The position numbers and the translations under genes were made by a program. This document shows, piece after piece, positions 15,460 through 23,774 of a DNA stretch of 49,567 bases. The notes under the pieces are model-generated. The model was not told the DNA's origin and did not search any database. It worked only from the letters and a program-made list of their open reading frames with translations. The stretch lies in contig JAFRUA010000024.1 in assembly GCA_017434855.1 (NCBI GenBank), forward strand, positions 1-49,567, in the 5' to 3' direction. The number at the start of each line of letters is the position of its first letter. Position 1 is the stretch's first letter. Origin of the DNA: Clostridia bacterium. Its GTDB lineage: Bacteria; Bacillota; Clostridia; Oscillospirales; Acutalibacteraceae.

Positions 15460-17649
15460 ATGTTCCCGGAATTCAAAAAATTCGAAACAACACTTGCCGG
15501 CCGCCCGCTTGTGGTGGAAACCGGCAAAATGGCCGGCCTGGCCGGCGGCTCCTGCCTCATCCGCTACGGTGAGACGGAAATTCTCTGCACAGCCACCATG
15601 TCCGCAAAGCCGCGCGAGGGCGTGGATTTCTTCCCGCTTTCTGTCGACTTTGAAGAAAAGCTCTATTCCGTCGGCAAGATTCCCGGCTCTTTCCTGCGCC
15701 GTGAGGGCCGCGCCAGCGAAAAGGCGACGCTTTGCTCCCGCGTGATCGACCGCCCGATCCGTCCGCTGTTCCCGAAGGATATGCGCAACGACGTCGGCGT
15801 GGTCGCCACCGTGATGAGTGTGGACCAGGACTGCCTGCCCGAAATCACCGCCATGATCGGCGTGTCCATCGCCATCAGCATTTCCGAGATCCCGTGGGAC
15901 GGCCCGATCGCGGGCGTGTCCGTCGGTCTGGTGGACGGCAAGTTTGTCATCAACCCGACCGAGGCAGAGCGTGCCAAGTCTGAAATGGCGGTCACGGTCG
16001 CGTCCACGGCAGACCTGGTCGCGATGATCGAGGCCGGCGCCAACGAAGTGGACAATGAAACCATGTTTGACGGCATCATGTATGCCCACAAGGTCAATCA
16101 GGAGATTGTTGAATTTATCAAGGGCATCCAGAAGGAAGTCGGCAAGCCGAAGATTCCCTTTGAATCGCAGGATCCCGCGCCGGAGATGTTCGAGGCCGTC
16201 AAGGACTTTGCCATCGACATGGTGAAGGAGGCGCTCGACACCGATGACAAGCGCGTCCGCGACGAACGGCTCAAGCCGGTCTATGCCGCCGTGCATGAAA
16301 AGTTTGACGAGGTCTATCCGGAAGAGATCACCAAGCTGGACGACTGCCTGTATAAGCTGCAGAAATACGTCGTACGCCGCTGGCTGCTGGACGAAAGCAA
16401 GCGTGTGGACGGGCGCGGCATCAACGACATGCGCCCGCTGGATGCGGAGATCGATCTGCTGTCCCGTGTGCACGGTTCCGGCATGTTTACCCGCGGCCAG
16501 ACGCAGGTTCTGACGGTCACAACGCTCGGCACTGTCGGCGACGCCCAGATGCTGGACGGCCTTGACAACGAAGAGACCAAGCGCTATATCCATCACTACA
16601 ATTTCCCGTCCTATTCTGTCGGTGAGACCCGCCCGTCGCGCGGCCCCGGCCGTCGTGAGATCGGTCACGGCGCCCTTGCAGAGCGCGCGCTGCTGCCGGT
16701 GATTCCGTCGATGGAAGAATTTCCGTATACCATCCGCCTTGTTTCCGAGGTTCTGTCCTCCAACGGTTCCACTTCACAGGCGTCCGTCTGCGGTTCCACG
16801 CTGTCGCTGATGGCGGCCGGCGTGCCGATCAAGGCGCCGGTGGCCGGCATTTCCTGCGGCCTGATCACAGAGGGCGACCGTTTCATGACGATGGTCGACA
16901 TCCAGGGTCTGGAAGACTTCTTTGGCGATATGGACTTCAAGGTTGCCGGTACCAAGAACGGCATCACCGCCATCCAGATGGACCTCAAGATCCACGGCCT
17001 GACGCCGGAGATCATTAAGGAAGCGCTGGAAAAGACCTATGCCGCGCGCTGCAAGATTCTCGACGAAGTGATGCTGCCGTGCATTGCCGAACCGCGCAAA
17101 GAGCTGTCAAAGTATGCGCCGAAGATGCTCACGACCAAGATCGACGTGGACAAGATCGGCGACATCATCGGCAAACAGGGCAAGGTCATCCAAAAGATTT
17201 GTGCCGAATGCAACTGCAAGATCGACGTGGAAGAGGATGGCTCCATCTTCATCACGTCGCTGGATATTGAAGACGCGAAGCGCGCCCTCACGATCATCGA
17301 GACCATTGCGAAGGATCCCGAGATCGGCGCCATCTATCGCGGCATCGTGACCCGTCTGATGAGCTTTGGCGCGTTTGTTGAGATCGCACCGGGCAAGGAA
17401 GGTCTGGTCCACATCAGCAAGCTGGACGTCAAGCGTGTGGATAAGGTGGAAGACTGCGTGGCCGTCGGTGACGAGGTCATTGTCAAGGTCACCGAGATCG
17501 ACGATCAGGGCCGCCTGAACCTGTCACGCCGCGACGCGCTGATCGAGATCGAGGGCGCTGTGCCCGAGGCCGGCAGCGACGACCAGCCGCCCAGACGCGG
17601 CGGGCGCCGTGACGGCGGTCATGGCAGACGGAACCATCGCCACGAATAA
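15460..17649 (+). CDS. pnp: Polyribonucleotide nucleotidyltransferase (PNPase)
   Basis: The 729-aa protein has the full PNPase layout: two RNase PH-like domains flanking a helical domain, then KH (GDIIGKQGKVIQKI near 566-580) and S1 (YRGIVTRLMSFGAFVEI near 626-641). FSVGETRPSRGPGRREIGHG-type phosphate-binding residues are intact in the second core (read in two pieces, YSVGETRPSRGPG and RREIGHGALAERAL). It degrades RNA 3'-5' by phosphorolysis. It ends in a basic Arg/Gly-rich tail (RRGGRRDGGHGRR) likely to help RNA binding. AAGGTTAGG precedes ATG 15460. Confidence 0.98.
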   Translation: MFPEFKKFETTLAGRPLVVETGKMAGLAGGSCLIRYGETEILCTATMSAKPREGVDFFPLSVDFEEKLYSVGKIPGSFLRREGRASEKATLCSRVIDRPIRPLFPKDMRNDVGVVATVMSVDQDCLPEITAMIGVSIAISISEIPWDGPIAGVSVGLVDGKFVINPTEAERAKSEMAVTVASTADLVAMIEAGANEVDNETMFDGIMYAHKVNQEIVEFIKGIQKEVGKPKIPFESQDPAPEMFEAVKDFAIDMVKEALDTDDKRVRDERLKPVYAAVHEKFDEVYPEEITKLDDCLYKLQKYVVRRWLLDESKRVDGRGINDMRPLDAEIDLLSRVHGSGMFTRGQTQVLTVTTLGTVGDAQMLDGLDNEETKRYIHHYNFPSYSVGETRPSRGPGRREIGHGALAERALLPVIPSMEEFPYTIRLVSEVLSSNGSTSQASVCGSTLSLMAAGVPIKAPVAGISCGLITEGDRFMTMVDIQGLEDFFGDMDFKVAGTKNGITAIQMDLKIHGLTPEIIKEALEKTYAARCKILDEVMLPCIAEPRKELSKYAPKMLTTKIDVDKIGDIIGKQGKVIQKICAECNCKIDVEEDGSIFITSLDIEDAKRALTIIETIAKDPEIGAIYRGIVTRLMSFGAFVEIAPGKEGLVHISKLDVKRVDKVEDCVAVGDEVIVKVTEIDDQGRLNLSRRDALIEIEGAVPEAGSDDQPPRRGGRRDGGHGRRNHRHE

Positions 17650-17667
17650 GGGGCGAAATCCATCAAC

Positions 17668-17705
17668 AAAGGTCGTGTAAGTGCTTCGCTTATGCGACCT
17701 TTTTC
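17668..17705 (+). terminator. Strong hairpin terminator or attenuator between pnp and the ECF gene
   Basis: A 14-bp stem (AAAGGTCGTGTAAG with CTTATGCGACCTTT, two G-U pairs), a 7-base loop and a T-run. Only 20 bp separate it from the ECF start codon, so no full promoter fits between them. It could attenuate transcription into the transporter gene. Confidence 0.8.
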
Positions 17706-17725
17706 ACTTGGCAGAGGTGAATACA

Positions 17726-18331
17726 ATGAAGAAAAATCAGTTGTTGTTTTTGACATTGGCCGCGGCGTTCATTGCCGTCATTGCGGTGATGGCGTTTACA
17801 CCGTTGGGGTACCTGAAGGTCGGTGTCATCGAGATCACGTTTCTTGTCATTCCGGTCGTGGCCGGCGGCTTTGTGCTTGGAAAATGGGGCGGCCTGCTGC
17901 TTGGCACCTCCTTTGGCCTGACCAGTCTGTTCCAGTGCTTCGGCTTCAGTCCGTTCGGCGCGGCGCTGCTTGCCGTGTCTCCGGTGCGCACGGCCGTGGT
18001 CTGCCTGCTGCCGCGGATGCTGCTGGGCTTTTTGGCCGCGTGGCTGTTTGAGGGCTTGTCTAAAACGCGGCTACCCGTTTCCGTCGCGTCCGGGCTTTGC
18101 GGTCTGGTCGGTTCCCTGGTCAACACGGTCGGCTTTGTGGGTCTTTTGATTTTGCTGTTTAAAGACAGTGCGGTCATCACGGACCTGATGGTGCAGATGG
18201 AAACCAAAAATGTTCTGTATTTTGCGCTGCTGTTTGCCGGCGTCAACAGCCTTGCAGAGGCTGCGGCCAACACGGTCGTCGGTGCGGCGGTCGGCCCGGT
18301 GATGCTGCGGCTGAAAAAGAGCATTCGCTGA
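17726..18331 (+). CDS. ECF transporter S component (substrate-binding subunit)
   Basis: The 201-aa protein has about six hydrophobic segments and the layout of energy-coupling-factor S components: a basic start, TPLGYLKVGVIEITFLVIPV, then GKWGGLLLGTSFGLTSLFQ. S components capture a vitamin or metal and use a shared ATPase module (EcfA, EcfA', EcfT), which is not encoded in this window. The sequence has pantothenate/folate-family flavour, but the ligand cannot be assigned. GAGGTGA before ATG 17726 fixes the start. The longer frame starting at 17681 would begin inside the terminator loop. Confidence 0.82.
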   Translation: MKKNQLLFLTLAAAFIAVIAVMAFTPLGYLKVGVIEITFLVIPVVAGGFVLGKWGGLLLGTSFGLTSLFQCFGFSPFGAALLAVSPVRTAVVCLLPRMLLGFLAAWLFEGLSKTRLPVSVASGLCGLVGSLVNTVGFVGLLILLFKDSAVITDLMVQMETKNVLYFALLFAGVNSLAEAAANTVVGAAVGPVMLRLKKSIR

Positions 18332-18340
18332 GTAAGACGC

Positions 18341-18369
18341 TTGACAGAACCGGAAAATCCCGATATAAT
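18341..18369 (+). promoter_or_regulatory. Perfect consensus promoter of the GPH symporter gene
   Basis: TTGACA (18341-18346), a 17-bp spacer and TATAAT (18364-18369). Both hexamers match consensus exactly, so a repressor is likely. Confidence 0.9.
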
Positions 18370-18401
18370 AAATCCATGGAGTATCCGCACTCTGTGGATT
18401 T
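18370..18401 (+). promoter_or_regulatory. Dyad at the transcription start: candidate operator
   Basis: AAATCCA (18370-18376) and TGGATTT (18395-18401) form a perfect 7-bp inverted repeat, with an inner GAGT/ACTC pair (18379-18382, 18389-18392). It begins directly after the -10 and spans the likely start site near 18376. It is followed by a T-rich stretch, so an RNA hairpin is also possible for the 3' part. Confidence 0.5.
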
Positions 18402-18427
18402 TTGTCTTTTATGAAAGAGGGAAGCAT

Positions 18428-19969
18428 ATGGCAAAGCTCAAAGAATTCCTGAACAGTCCGCTGATCAAAAAGGACGTTGGCGAAGAGACCGTTCTGACGT
18501 GGAAAGAAACGATCTCCTATGCGCTCGGCCGCGGCGCGCAGGGCATGAACACCGGCATGACCAGTTCCAAATACGTCAACTATTTCCTGACGAATGTGTT
18601 GTTTGCCAAGCTTGGAGAGCACGGCATGACCATCGCGTCGCGCATTCGCCTGTATTGCGGCATCTTTGACGCGATCAACGACCCGATCATGGGTGTGATC
18701 GTGGACCGCACGCGCACCAAAAACGGCCAGATGCGGCCCTATATCAAATGGGCGCCGATCTTTGTGGCAATCGTCATGGTGCTGTTTTTCGTCGGTTCGT
18801 CCAATATGCCGACGTGGTTCAACATTGCCTATACGACGGTTTTGTTCGTCCTGCTCGACGTGACCTATACCGCCTTTGATATCCCGATGGGGGCGCTGGC
18901 GTTTTCCATCACGCCCAGCGGCATCGAGCGCACCAAGCTGTTCGGCGTGTCGTCGATCGTCCGCTCCGTCGGCGGTGCCATCCCGATGGTCTTTGTGGCC
19001 GGCGGCAGTCTGCTGCCATACTTCAAGGACCACACGCCGCAGGCCTATCTGACGTCGGCGATTGTTGCGGCGGTCGGCATCGTCCTTTTGACCCGCCTGA
19101 CCTATGCCAATACCCGTGAGCGTGCCGAGCACAAGGAAGACGTGCCTTCGGTGGTTGAATGCTTCAAGCTGCTGTTTCAGAACCGTCCGCTGCTGATGCT
19201 GTTCCTTGCAAACGTGTGCTTTGTGCTGTGTAAGATCCCGGAGCAGGTGTCGGCGTTCTTCGTCCGCGACCTGATGTATAACCCGAAGTACAACGTCTTT
19301 ATCGACATTGTGAAGTTCCCCGGCAGCCTGATCGCGGCGGTCCTTGTGCCGATGATCATGGAAAAGCTCGGCAAAAACGCAAACCCGAAGCGCTTTTATC
19401 AGTTCTGCTGCCTTTTGGCCATCGCCCTGAGCGCGCTGTTTGCCGTGACGACCTATCCCGGTCTGATGAAAAAAGCACCGGATGCTTCGGTCACGCTGCT
19501 CACCGGCATTCTGATCGTGGCGTTCACCGGTCTGCTTGCCGTCCCGATGGAATTCAAGAACCTCATTCAAAAAGAGATGGAAGCCGAGACTGTGGACTAT
19601 ATCGAATACAAGACCGGCACACGCGTGGAGGGCGTGATGCTGTCGATCATGTCCTTCACCGGAAAGATCGAAAACACGTTTTCTTCCTCCATCGGCCTGT
19701 GGGTCCTGGGCAAAACAAGCTATATTCCGCACGAAGAGGGGAGCGTTGCACAGAACCATCAGACCAACATGGCGCTGTTTCTCATGACGATCCTGGTGCC
19801 GGCCGCAGGCTATCTGCTGATGCTGATCCCGATGCACTTCTATAACATCACCGGCGAAAGCCACCGCATGATGATGGAGGTCATCAAAGAACGCCGCGCA
19901 CATCTGAACGAGGACATTCCGCTGACAAACGAAGAATCTGAAACAACCGCCCTGGCGAATGACGAATAA
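18428..19969 (+). CDS. GPH-family sugar/cation symporter (MelB-like MFS)
   Basis: The 513-aa membrane transporter belongs to the glycoside-pentoside-hexuronide:cation family. DAINDPIMGVIVDRTRT around residue 83 is the family signature (cation and sugar site in helix 2, then the loop 2-3 motif), and about 12 membrane segments follow. A soluble N-terminal extension of about 30 residues (LKEFLNSPLIKKDVGEETV) is longer than in MelB. Start ATG 18428 follows AGAGGGAAGC. The frame extends upstream to 18341, but that TTG is the -35 box. A metallophosphoesterase follows after 29 bp, probably in the same operon. The sugar is unknown. Confidence 0.88.
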   Translation: MAKLKEFLNSPLIKKDVGEETVLTWKETISYALGRGAQGMNTGMTSSKYVNYFLTNVLFAKLGEHGMTIASRIRLYCGIFDAINDPIMGVIVDRTRTKNGQMRPYIKWAPIFVAIVMVLFFVGSSNMPTWFNIAYTTVLFVLLDVTYTAFDIPMGALAFSITPSGIERTKLFGVSSIVRSVGGAIPMVFVAGGSLLPYFKDHTPQAYLTSAIVAAVGIVLLTRLTYANTRERAEHKEDVPSVVECFKLLFQNRPLLMLFLANVCFVLCKIPEQVSAFFVRDLMYNPKYNVFIDIVKFPGSLIAAVLVPMIMEKLGKNANPKRFYQFCCLLAIALSALFAVTTYPGLMKKAPDASVTLLTGILIVAFTGLLAVPMEFKNLIQKEMEAETVDYIEYKTGTRVEGVMLSIMSFTGKIENTFSSSIGLWVLGKTSYIPHEEGSVAQNHQTNMALFLMTILVPAAGYLLMLIPMHFYNITGESHRMMMEVIKERRAHLNEDIPLTNEESETTALANDE

Positions 19970-19998
19970 ACCGGTCCCGCGGACGAGGAGGCAAACGA

Positions 19999-21366
19999 AT
20001 GAAAGAAACAAAGCTGACCTTTATCACAGACACCCATCATTTTTCAAAAACGCTGTCTGACGGCGGCCGGCAATACAAGCTGCGCAGCGGGTCCGATCAA
20101 AAATGCCTGATGGAAACGGGCGACATCATTGACGCTGCGTTCCGGCAGATCGCAGACAGCGACGCCGACGCCGTGATGATCATCGGCGACGTGACCAACG
20201 ACGGTGAGCGCGTCAGCCACGAGGAGTTCCGTGAAAAGCTGTATGCGCTGCAAAAGAAGAAAAAGGTCTATGTCATCACCGCAACGCACGACTGGTGCAG
20301 CGACGACAACCCCCGCCGGTACTGCGGCAACGCGACCTGGCATGACGTGCCAGTCATGGCAAGCGATGAACTGCGCGATTTTTACTATGATTTCGGCCCG
20401 AACGAAGCGGTGAGCGAATTCATCACCCATCTCGGCACAAGCTCCTATGCGGTGGATATTGGCGAAAACGTGCGCCTTCTGGCGCTCAACGACGACCAGA
20501 GCGGGCTGGGCGGCGCCGGCTTTTCCGAAGAGCACTTTCAGTGGATCGAGGCGCAGGCCGCAAAAGCGGCAGCGGACGGCAAAATCCTGATCGCCATGGA
20601 GCATCATCCGCTGATCGCGCACATTCACCCGATGGTCTTTGGCGGCAGTTGTGTCAAGGACCGCGAGATGGTCGCTTCGCGTCTGGCGGACGCCGGCATA
20701 CGGTACATGTTCGTCGGCCACACGCACATCCAGTGCATTGATACGTTTACTTCCAAAAACGGAAACACGCTTAAAGAGGTCAACGTCGGGTCCCTCGTCG
20801 GCTATCCCGCGCCGATCGTCAACGTCACCGTCTGCGACGCCGGGCTGAAAATCGACGTTGATCATGTCAAAACCTTCACCTATGAGGGTGAGACTGTCGA
20901 CGCACTGCCATACCTGCAAAAGCACGCGACCGACCTGTTTGACCGCGTGATGGAGGGCGCGCTGATCTCCAAAGCCGAGTTTGCCGACCGTCTGTCCGCG
21001 CTCGGCGTCAAGGGCAAGGATTTCGGGAACCTTGTTTACATCGTCAAGCCGTTGGCAAAGAAATACTTCCATATGAAGGCGAGCGGCGTGGTCAAACTGC
21101 TGCGGGCGCTGGGCTGCGGCGGCTGCGTTGACAAACAGGCGGCCGAAAAATTCAAGGACAAGCCGCTGATCGACTTTGTGCATGAAACTTGGCTGTCGAT
21201 GCTGGACGGCCACGGCCGCGGTGCGCACGACAAAGATTACTACAATCTGGTCATGAGCGTCGCCAACGCGCTGGTGCATGTCCGCGCCGTCAAGCTGACG
21301 CTGCAGATTCGTCAGATGCTGCACGGCATCCTGACCAACGACCGGTTTGAAAACGCCGTTTTATAA
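19999..21366 (+). CDS. Calcineurin-like metallophosphoesterase, cytoplasmic
   Basis: The protein is 455 aa. The metal-binding motifs are in order: FITDTHH (DxH), IIGDVTND (GDxxx), ATHDW (a variant of the usual GNHD, with Thr for Gly-Asn), MEHHPL and VGHTHIQ (GHxH). No signal peptide is present. A C-terminal helical region of about 150 residues follows the catalytic domain. The ATHD in place of GNHD removes the usual metal-bridging Asn, so activity or metal use may differ. GAGGAGG precedes ATG 19999. Co-transcription with the GPH symporter suggests action on a phosphorylated sugar or glycolipid, but this is inference. Confidence 0.85.
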   Translation: MKETKLTFITDTHHFSKTLSDGGRQYKLRSGSDQKCLMETGDIIDAAFRQIADSDADAVMIIGDVTNDGERVSHEEFREKLYALQKKKKVYVITATHDWCSDDNPRRYCGNATWHDVPVMASDELRDFYYDFGPNEAVSEFITHLGTSSYAVDIGENVRLLALNDDQSGLGGAGFSEEHFQWIEAQAAKAAADGKILIAMEHHPLIAHIHPMVFGGSCVKDREMVASRLADAGIRYMFVGHTHIQCIDTFTSKNGNTLKEVNVGSLVGYPAPIVNVTVCDAGLKIDVDHVKTFTYEGETVDALPYLQKHATDLFDRVMEGALISKAEFADRLSALGVKGKDFGNLVYIVKPLAKKYFHMKASGVVKLLRALGCGGCVDKQAAEKFKDKPLIDFVHETWLSMLDGHGRGAHDKDYYNLVMSVANALVHVRAVKLTLQIRQMLHGILTNDRFENAVL

Positions 21367-21409
21367 TCTGACAGGCGCTCGGGCGGCGTAACGAAATCAG
21401 AAAAAACGA

Positions 21410-21465
21410 AGCCCATGACGACAGCTTCCCGGCATTTGGAAGTGTCATCGTGGGTTCTTTGTTTT
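21410..21465 (+). terminator. Terminator after the metallophosphoesterase
   Basis: Long stem pairing AGCCCATGACGACA-GCTTCC with GGAAGTGTCATCGTGGGTT (wobbles and one bulge), then CTTTGTTTT. Confidence 0.8.
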
Positions 21466-21580
21466 CGGCAAGTGGAAAACACTGCGAAATTGAAGCCGCT
21501 CGGCTTCAGCAAAATTTATTTCGGTCCTCAGCTCGTTCCGACGGAACGAATTTAGCCGGGGTGTACATCCTTACGGAAGA

Positions 21581-21603
21581 CGCCCCGTTTGGGCGCCTTT
21601 TTT
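21581..21603 (+). terminator. Second terminator, before the next promoter
   Basis: CGCCC / GGGCG stem with a 5-base loop and TTTTTT at 21598-21603. It lies 117 bp beyond the first terminator with no gene between, implying a separate short transcript. Confidence 0.65.
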
Positions 21604-21615
21604 GCGCCGTTGTTC

Positions 21616-21644
21616 TTGAAAAACGCTTTGCAATGTGCTATAGT
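21616..21644 (+). promoter_or_regulatory. Promoter of the four-gene unit 21683-24285
   Basis: TTGAAA (21616-21621), a 17-bp spacer and TATAGT (21639-21644). Confidence 0.75.
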
Positions 21645-21682
21645 TGTTTCAGCAAACACTGCCACGAATCGGAGGAACCGAA

Positions 21683-22219
21683 ATGGACCCAAAATTGCTT
21701 TCTCATGCCAAAAGCTATATCGACGCGCTGGCACGCGGCGTCAACCCGCTCACCGGCGAAGCCGTGCCGGAGGGCGATGTGATCAATCAGGTGCGCATCT
21801 CCCGATGCCTGTTTTATGTGTCTGACGTGCTGGGCGAGGTGCTGAAAAAAGCGAACGCAAAGGCAGCGCCGGAGCTGGCGACGTTTTCACCGGAACAACT
21901 GGACCTGACGCCGTTTGTTTTTGTACCGGAGGGGCTGACCGTTACGAACTTTGTGGCGGCAATCAACGCCTGCCGACCCGAAACGATGAAAAAGCTGCAA
22001 ATGGCGGATGTGACGCGGTGGCTGGTGGCGCACGACTATCTGCGGGAAGAGATCCGCGGCAACAAAAAGCGCAAGCGTGTGACGCCGCAGGGGCAGCAGA
22101 TCGGCATAACGGAACAGGAACGCACCGGGAATTTCGGAACCTATTATCAGATTTTGTATCTGGAAAGTGCGCAGCGGTTCCTGATCGATCAGTTGTCAGC
22201 GATCGCCGCTGCCGAATGA
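21683..22219 (+). CDS. Conserved-looking hypothetical protein, first gene of a four-gene unit
   Basis: The protein is 178 aa, soluble and without a signal peptide. The N-terminal part (SYIDALARGVNPLTGEAV ... RISRCLFYVSDVLGEV) looks helical. The C-terminal 60 residues (VTRWLVAHDYL ... KRVTPQGQQIGI ... GTYYQILYLE) have the outline of a winged-helix or phage-antirepressor-like end, with a TPxGxxxGI turn and a Tyr-rich strand. I do not recognise a named family and assign no function. GGAGGAA before ATG 21683 is clear, so the longer frame from 21644 is not used. The next gene starts 14 bp after its stop. Confidence 0.75.
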   Translation: MDPKLLSHAKSYIDALARGVNPLTGEAVPEGDVINQVRISRCLFYVSDVLGEVLKKANAKAAPELATFSPEQLDLTPFVFVPEGLTVTNFVAAINACRPETMKKLQMADVTRWLVAHDYLREEIRGNKKRKRVTPQGQQIGITEQERTGNFGTYYQILYLESAQRFLIDQLSAIAAAE

Positions 22220-22233
22220 AGGAGGAAAAGACG

Positions 22234-23070
22234 ATGCAGCAAAAGCAATCGGGCGCCGTGCGGCGGCAGGAGGTCGCCGGGCGGCAGGGGATCGCCGCCG
22301 AGGGTGCATATTATTATGTCAGCGGCTCGACCACACTGACCAAGTATGACCGCGGCTGGAATGTGGTTGCGGAGAACACCGATCCGTTCAGCGTCGGCTA
22401 TCCGCTGCCGGTCAATCACATCGGCGACATCGACGTGTATCAGAATGAAATCTACTGCGGCGTGGAACTGTTTCTGGACGGCGTGGCAAAGAATATCCAG
22501 ATCGCCGTCTATGACGCGGATACGCTGACGCTGCGGCGGACGTTTCCGTTTGACAAAACCAGCGGGCAGACCGAGTGCGCCGGCATCACCGTGGACCCGT
22601 GCAGCGGCACGGTCTGGCTGTGCTCGTGGGCTGACGGCGATTCCGGGCGATATCTGTATCGCTATCGGCTGGCAGACGGCGCCTATCTGGGCAAGGTGCA
22701 CCTGCACCCGGTGCCGCAGTGGCTGCAGGGCGTGGCGTATTATGACGGCGCGCTCTATCTCACGGCCGACGACGGCGACGCCGACTTTGACGAGCCGGAC
22801 CACATCTACCGTGTGGTCGTCCCTGACGGCGCAACGCACGCAAAGGTTGAGGAATTCAAGGCGCTGACCGAAGTTGTGAAACAGGGCGAGATCGAGGGCC
22901 TGGCCTTTGACGCGCAGCTTCGGCAGCTTCTGGTGCTGTATAACCGCGGGGCGCGCATCGTGCTGGGCATGCCGACCGGCTTTTATCCGGGTTATGACCG
23001 CGAGATTCACGAGGTCTATGCCTATGACTTCGATGCGCTTGACTTCCCGAAAAAGGATGTGACGCCATGA
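22234..23070 (+). CDS. Beta-propeller-like protein of unknown function
   Basis: The 278-aa protein has no signal peptide. The sequence is rich in short beta strands with repeating 'YYYVSGSTTLTKYDRGW', 'IQIAVYDADTLTL', 'RYLYRYRLADGAYLG' and 'YYDGALYLTADDG' patterns. That is typical of six- or seven-bladed propellers of the YncE/NHL/quinoprotein type. No catalytic residues can be identified. AAGGAGG before ATG 22234 is strong. The open frame further upstream overlaps the previous gene and is rejected. Its stop overlaps the AlkD-like start by 4 bp (ATGA), so the two are translationally coupled. Confidence 0.75.
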   Translation: MQQKQSGAVRRQEVAGRQGIAAEGAYYYVSGSTTLTKYDRGWNVVAENTDPFSVGYPLPVNHIGDIDVYQNEIYCGVELFLDGVAKNIQIAVYDADTLTLRRTFPFDKTSGQTECAGITVDPCSGTVWLCSWADGDSGRYLYRYRLADGAYLGKVHLHPVPQWLQGVAYYDGALYLTADDGDADFDEPDHIYRVVVPDGATHAKVEEFKALTEVVKQGEIEGLAFDAQLRQLLVLYNRGARIVLGMPTGFYPGYDREIHEVYAYDFDALDFPKKDVTP

Positions 23071-23774
23071 CAGAGATTCAAACCATGCTGTTTTCGCTGC
23101 GGGACGCGCCCTATGCGGCGTTTCAGCAAAAGCTGCTGCCCACCGCCGCGCCGGAAACCGTCATCGGCGTGCGCACGCCGGCGCTGCGCAAGCTGGCAAA
23201 GGAGCTGCACGGTTCGCCGGTGGCAGAAGCGTTTTTGACTGCGCTGCCGCATACATACTTTGACGAAAACCAACTGCATGCCTTTCTGCTTTGCGAAGAA
23301 CGCGATTTTGACGTCTGCGCCGCGCGGGTGGAAGCGTTTCTGCCGTATGTGGACAACTGGGCAACCTGCGACCAGTTGTCGCCAAAGACGTTCAAAAAGA
23401 ATGCGGACCGGCTGCTGCCGTACATCGACCGCTGGCTGCAAAGCGACCGGCCCTATACGGTCCGCTTCGGCGTCGGCATGCTGATGCAGCACTTTCTGGA
23501 TACGCGGTTCGATCCGGCATATTCGCTCCGGGTCGCTGCGATCCGGTCAGAGGATTACTATGTGCAGATGATGGTGGCATGGTACTTCGCCACGGCGCTG
23601 GCCAAGCAGTATGACGCGACGCTGCCCGTTCTGCTGGAAAAGCGGCTGCCGCGGTGGGTCCACAACAAGACGATTCAAAAAGCCGTGGAAAGTTATCGCA
23701 TCACCGACGAACAAAAACATTTTTTGAAGGCGCTGCGCCGAAAAGAAAAGGAAGAAGGGGATTCCAATGACTAA
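23067..23774 (+). CDS. DNA alkylation repair protein, AlkD-like HEAT-repeat family
   Basis: The 235-aa all-helical protein has the AlkC/AlkD pattern: RTPALRKLAKEL near residue 32, VDNWATCDQL near 95, RFGVGMLMQHFLD and YYVQMMVAWYFATAL in the C-terminal half. AlkD glycosylases remove N3- and N7-alkylpurines by trapping the extrahelical base without base flipping. The Trp/Asp motif in WATCD matches the position of the catalytic Asp of AlkD. Some family members are only DNA-structure binders, so activity is probable but not certain. It overlaps the next gene by 8 bp. Confidence 0.85.
   Translation: MTEIQTMLFSLRDAPYAAFQQKLLPTAAPETVIGVRTPALRKLAKELHGSPVAEAFLTALPHTYFDENQLHAFLLCEERDFDVCAARVEAFLPYVDNWATCDQLSPKTFKKNADRLLPYIDRWLQSDRPYTVRFGVGMLMQHFLDTRFDPAYSLRVAAIRSEDYYVQMMVAWYFATALAKQYDATLPVLLEKRLPRWVHNKTIQKAVESYRITDEQKHFLKALRRKEKEEGDSND

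Larger units (their letters stand above)
21367..21643 (+). other. Intergenic region with two terminators and a cluster of hairpins
   Basis: This stretch of about 315 bp between genes has no credible frame. It holds a terminator (21410-21465), a hairpin TGAAGCC/GGCTTCA (21491-21508), another hairpin CGTTCC/GGAACG (21534-21548) and a second terminator (21581-21603), before the promoter at 21616. The first hairpin is flanked by CGAAATT and AATTTATTTCG, which could extend pairing. The middle part could be a small RNA or a degenerate repeat. Confidence 0.45.

Noticed and set aside
18071-20011. 646-aa minus-strand open frame opposite the ECF and GPH genes
   Set aside because: It spans two real genes and a perfect plus-strand promoter, with His/Arg-rich shadow composition.
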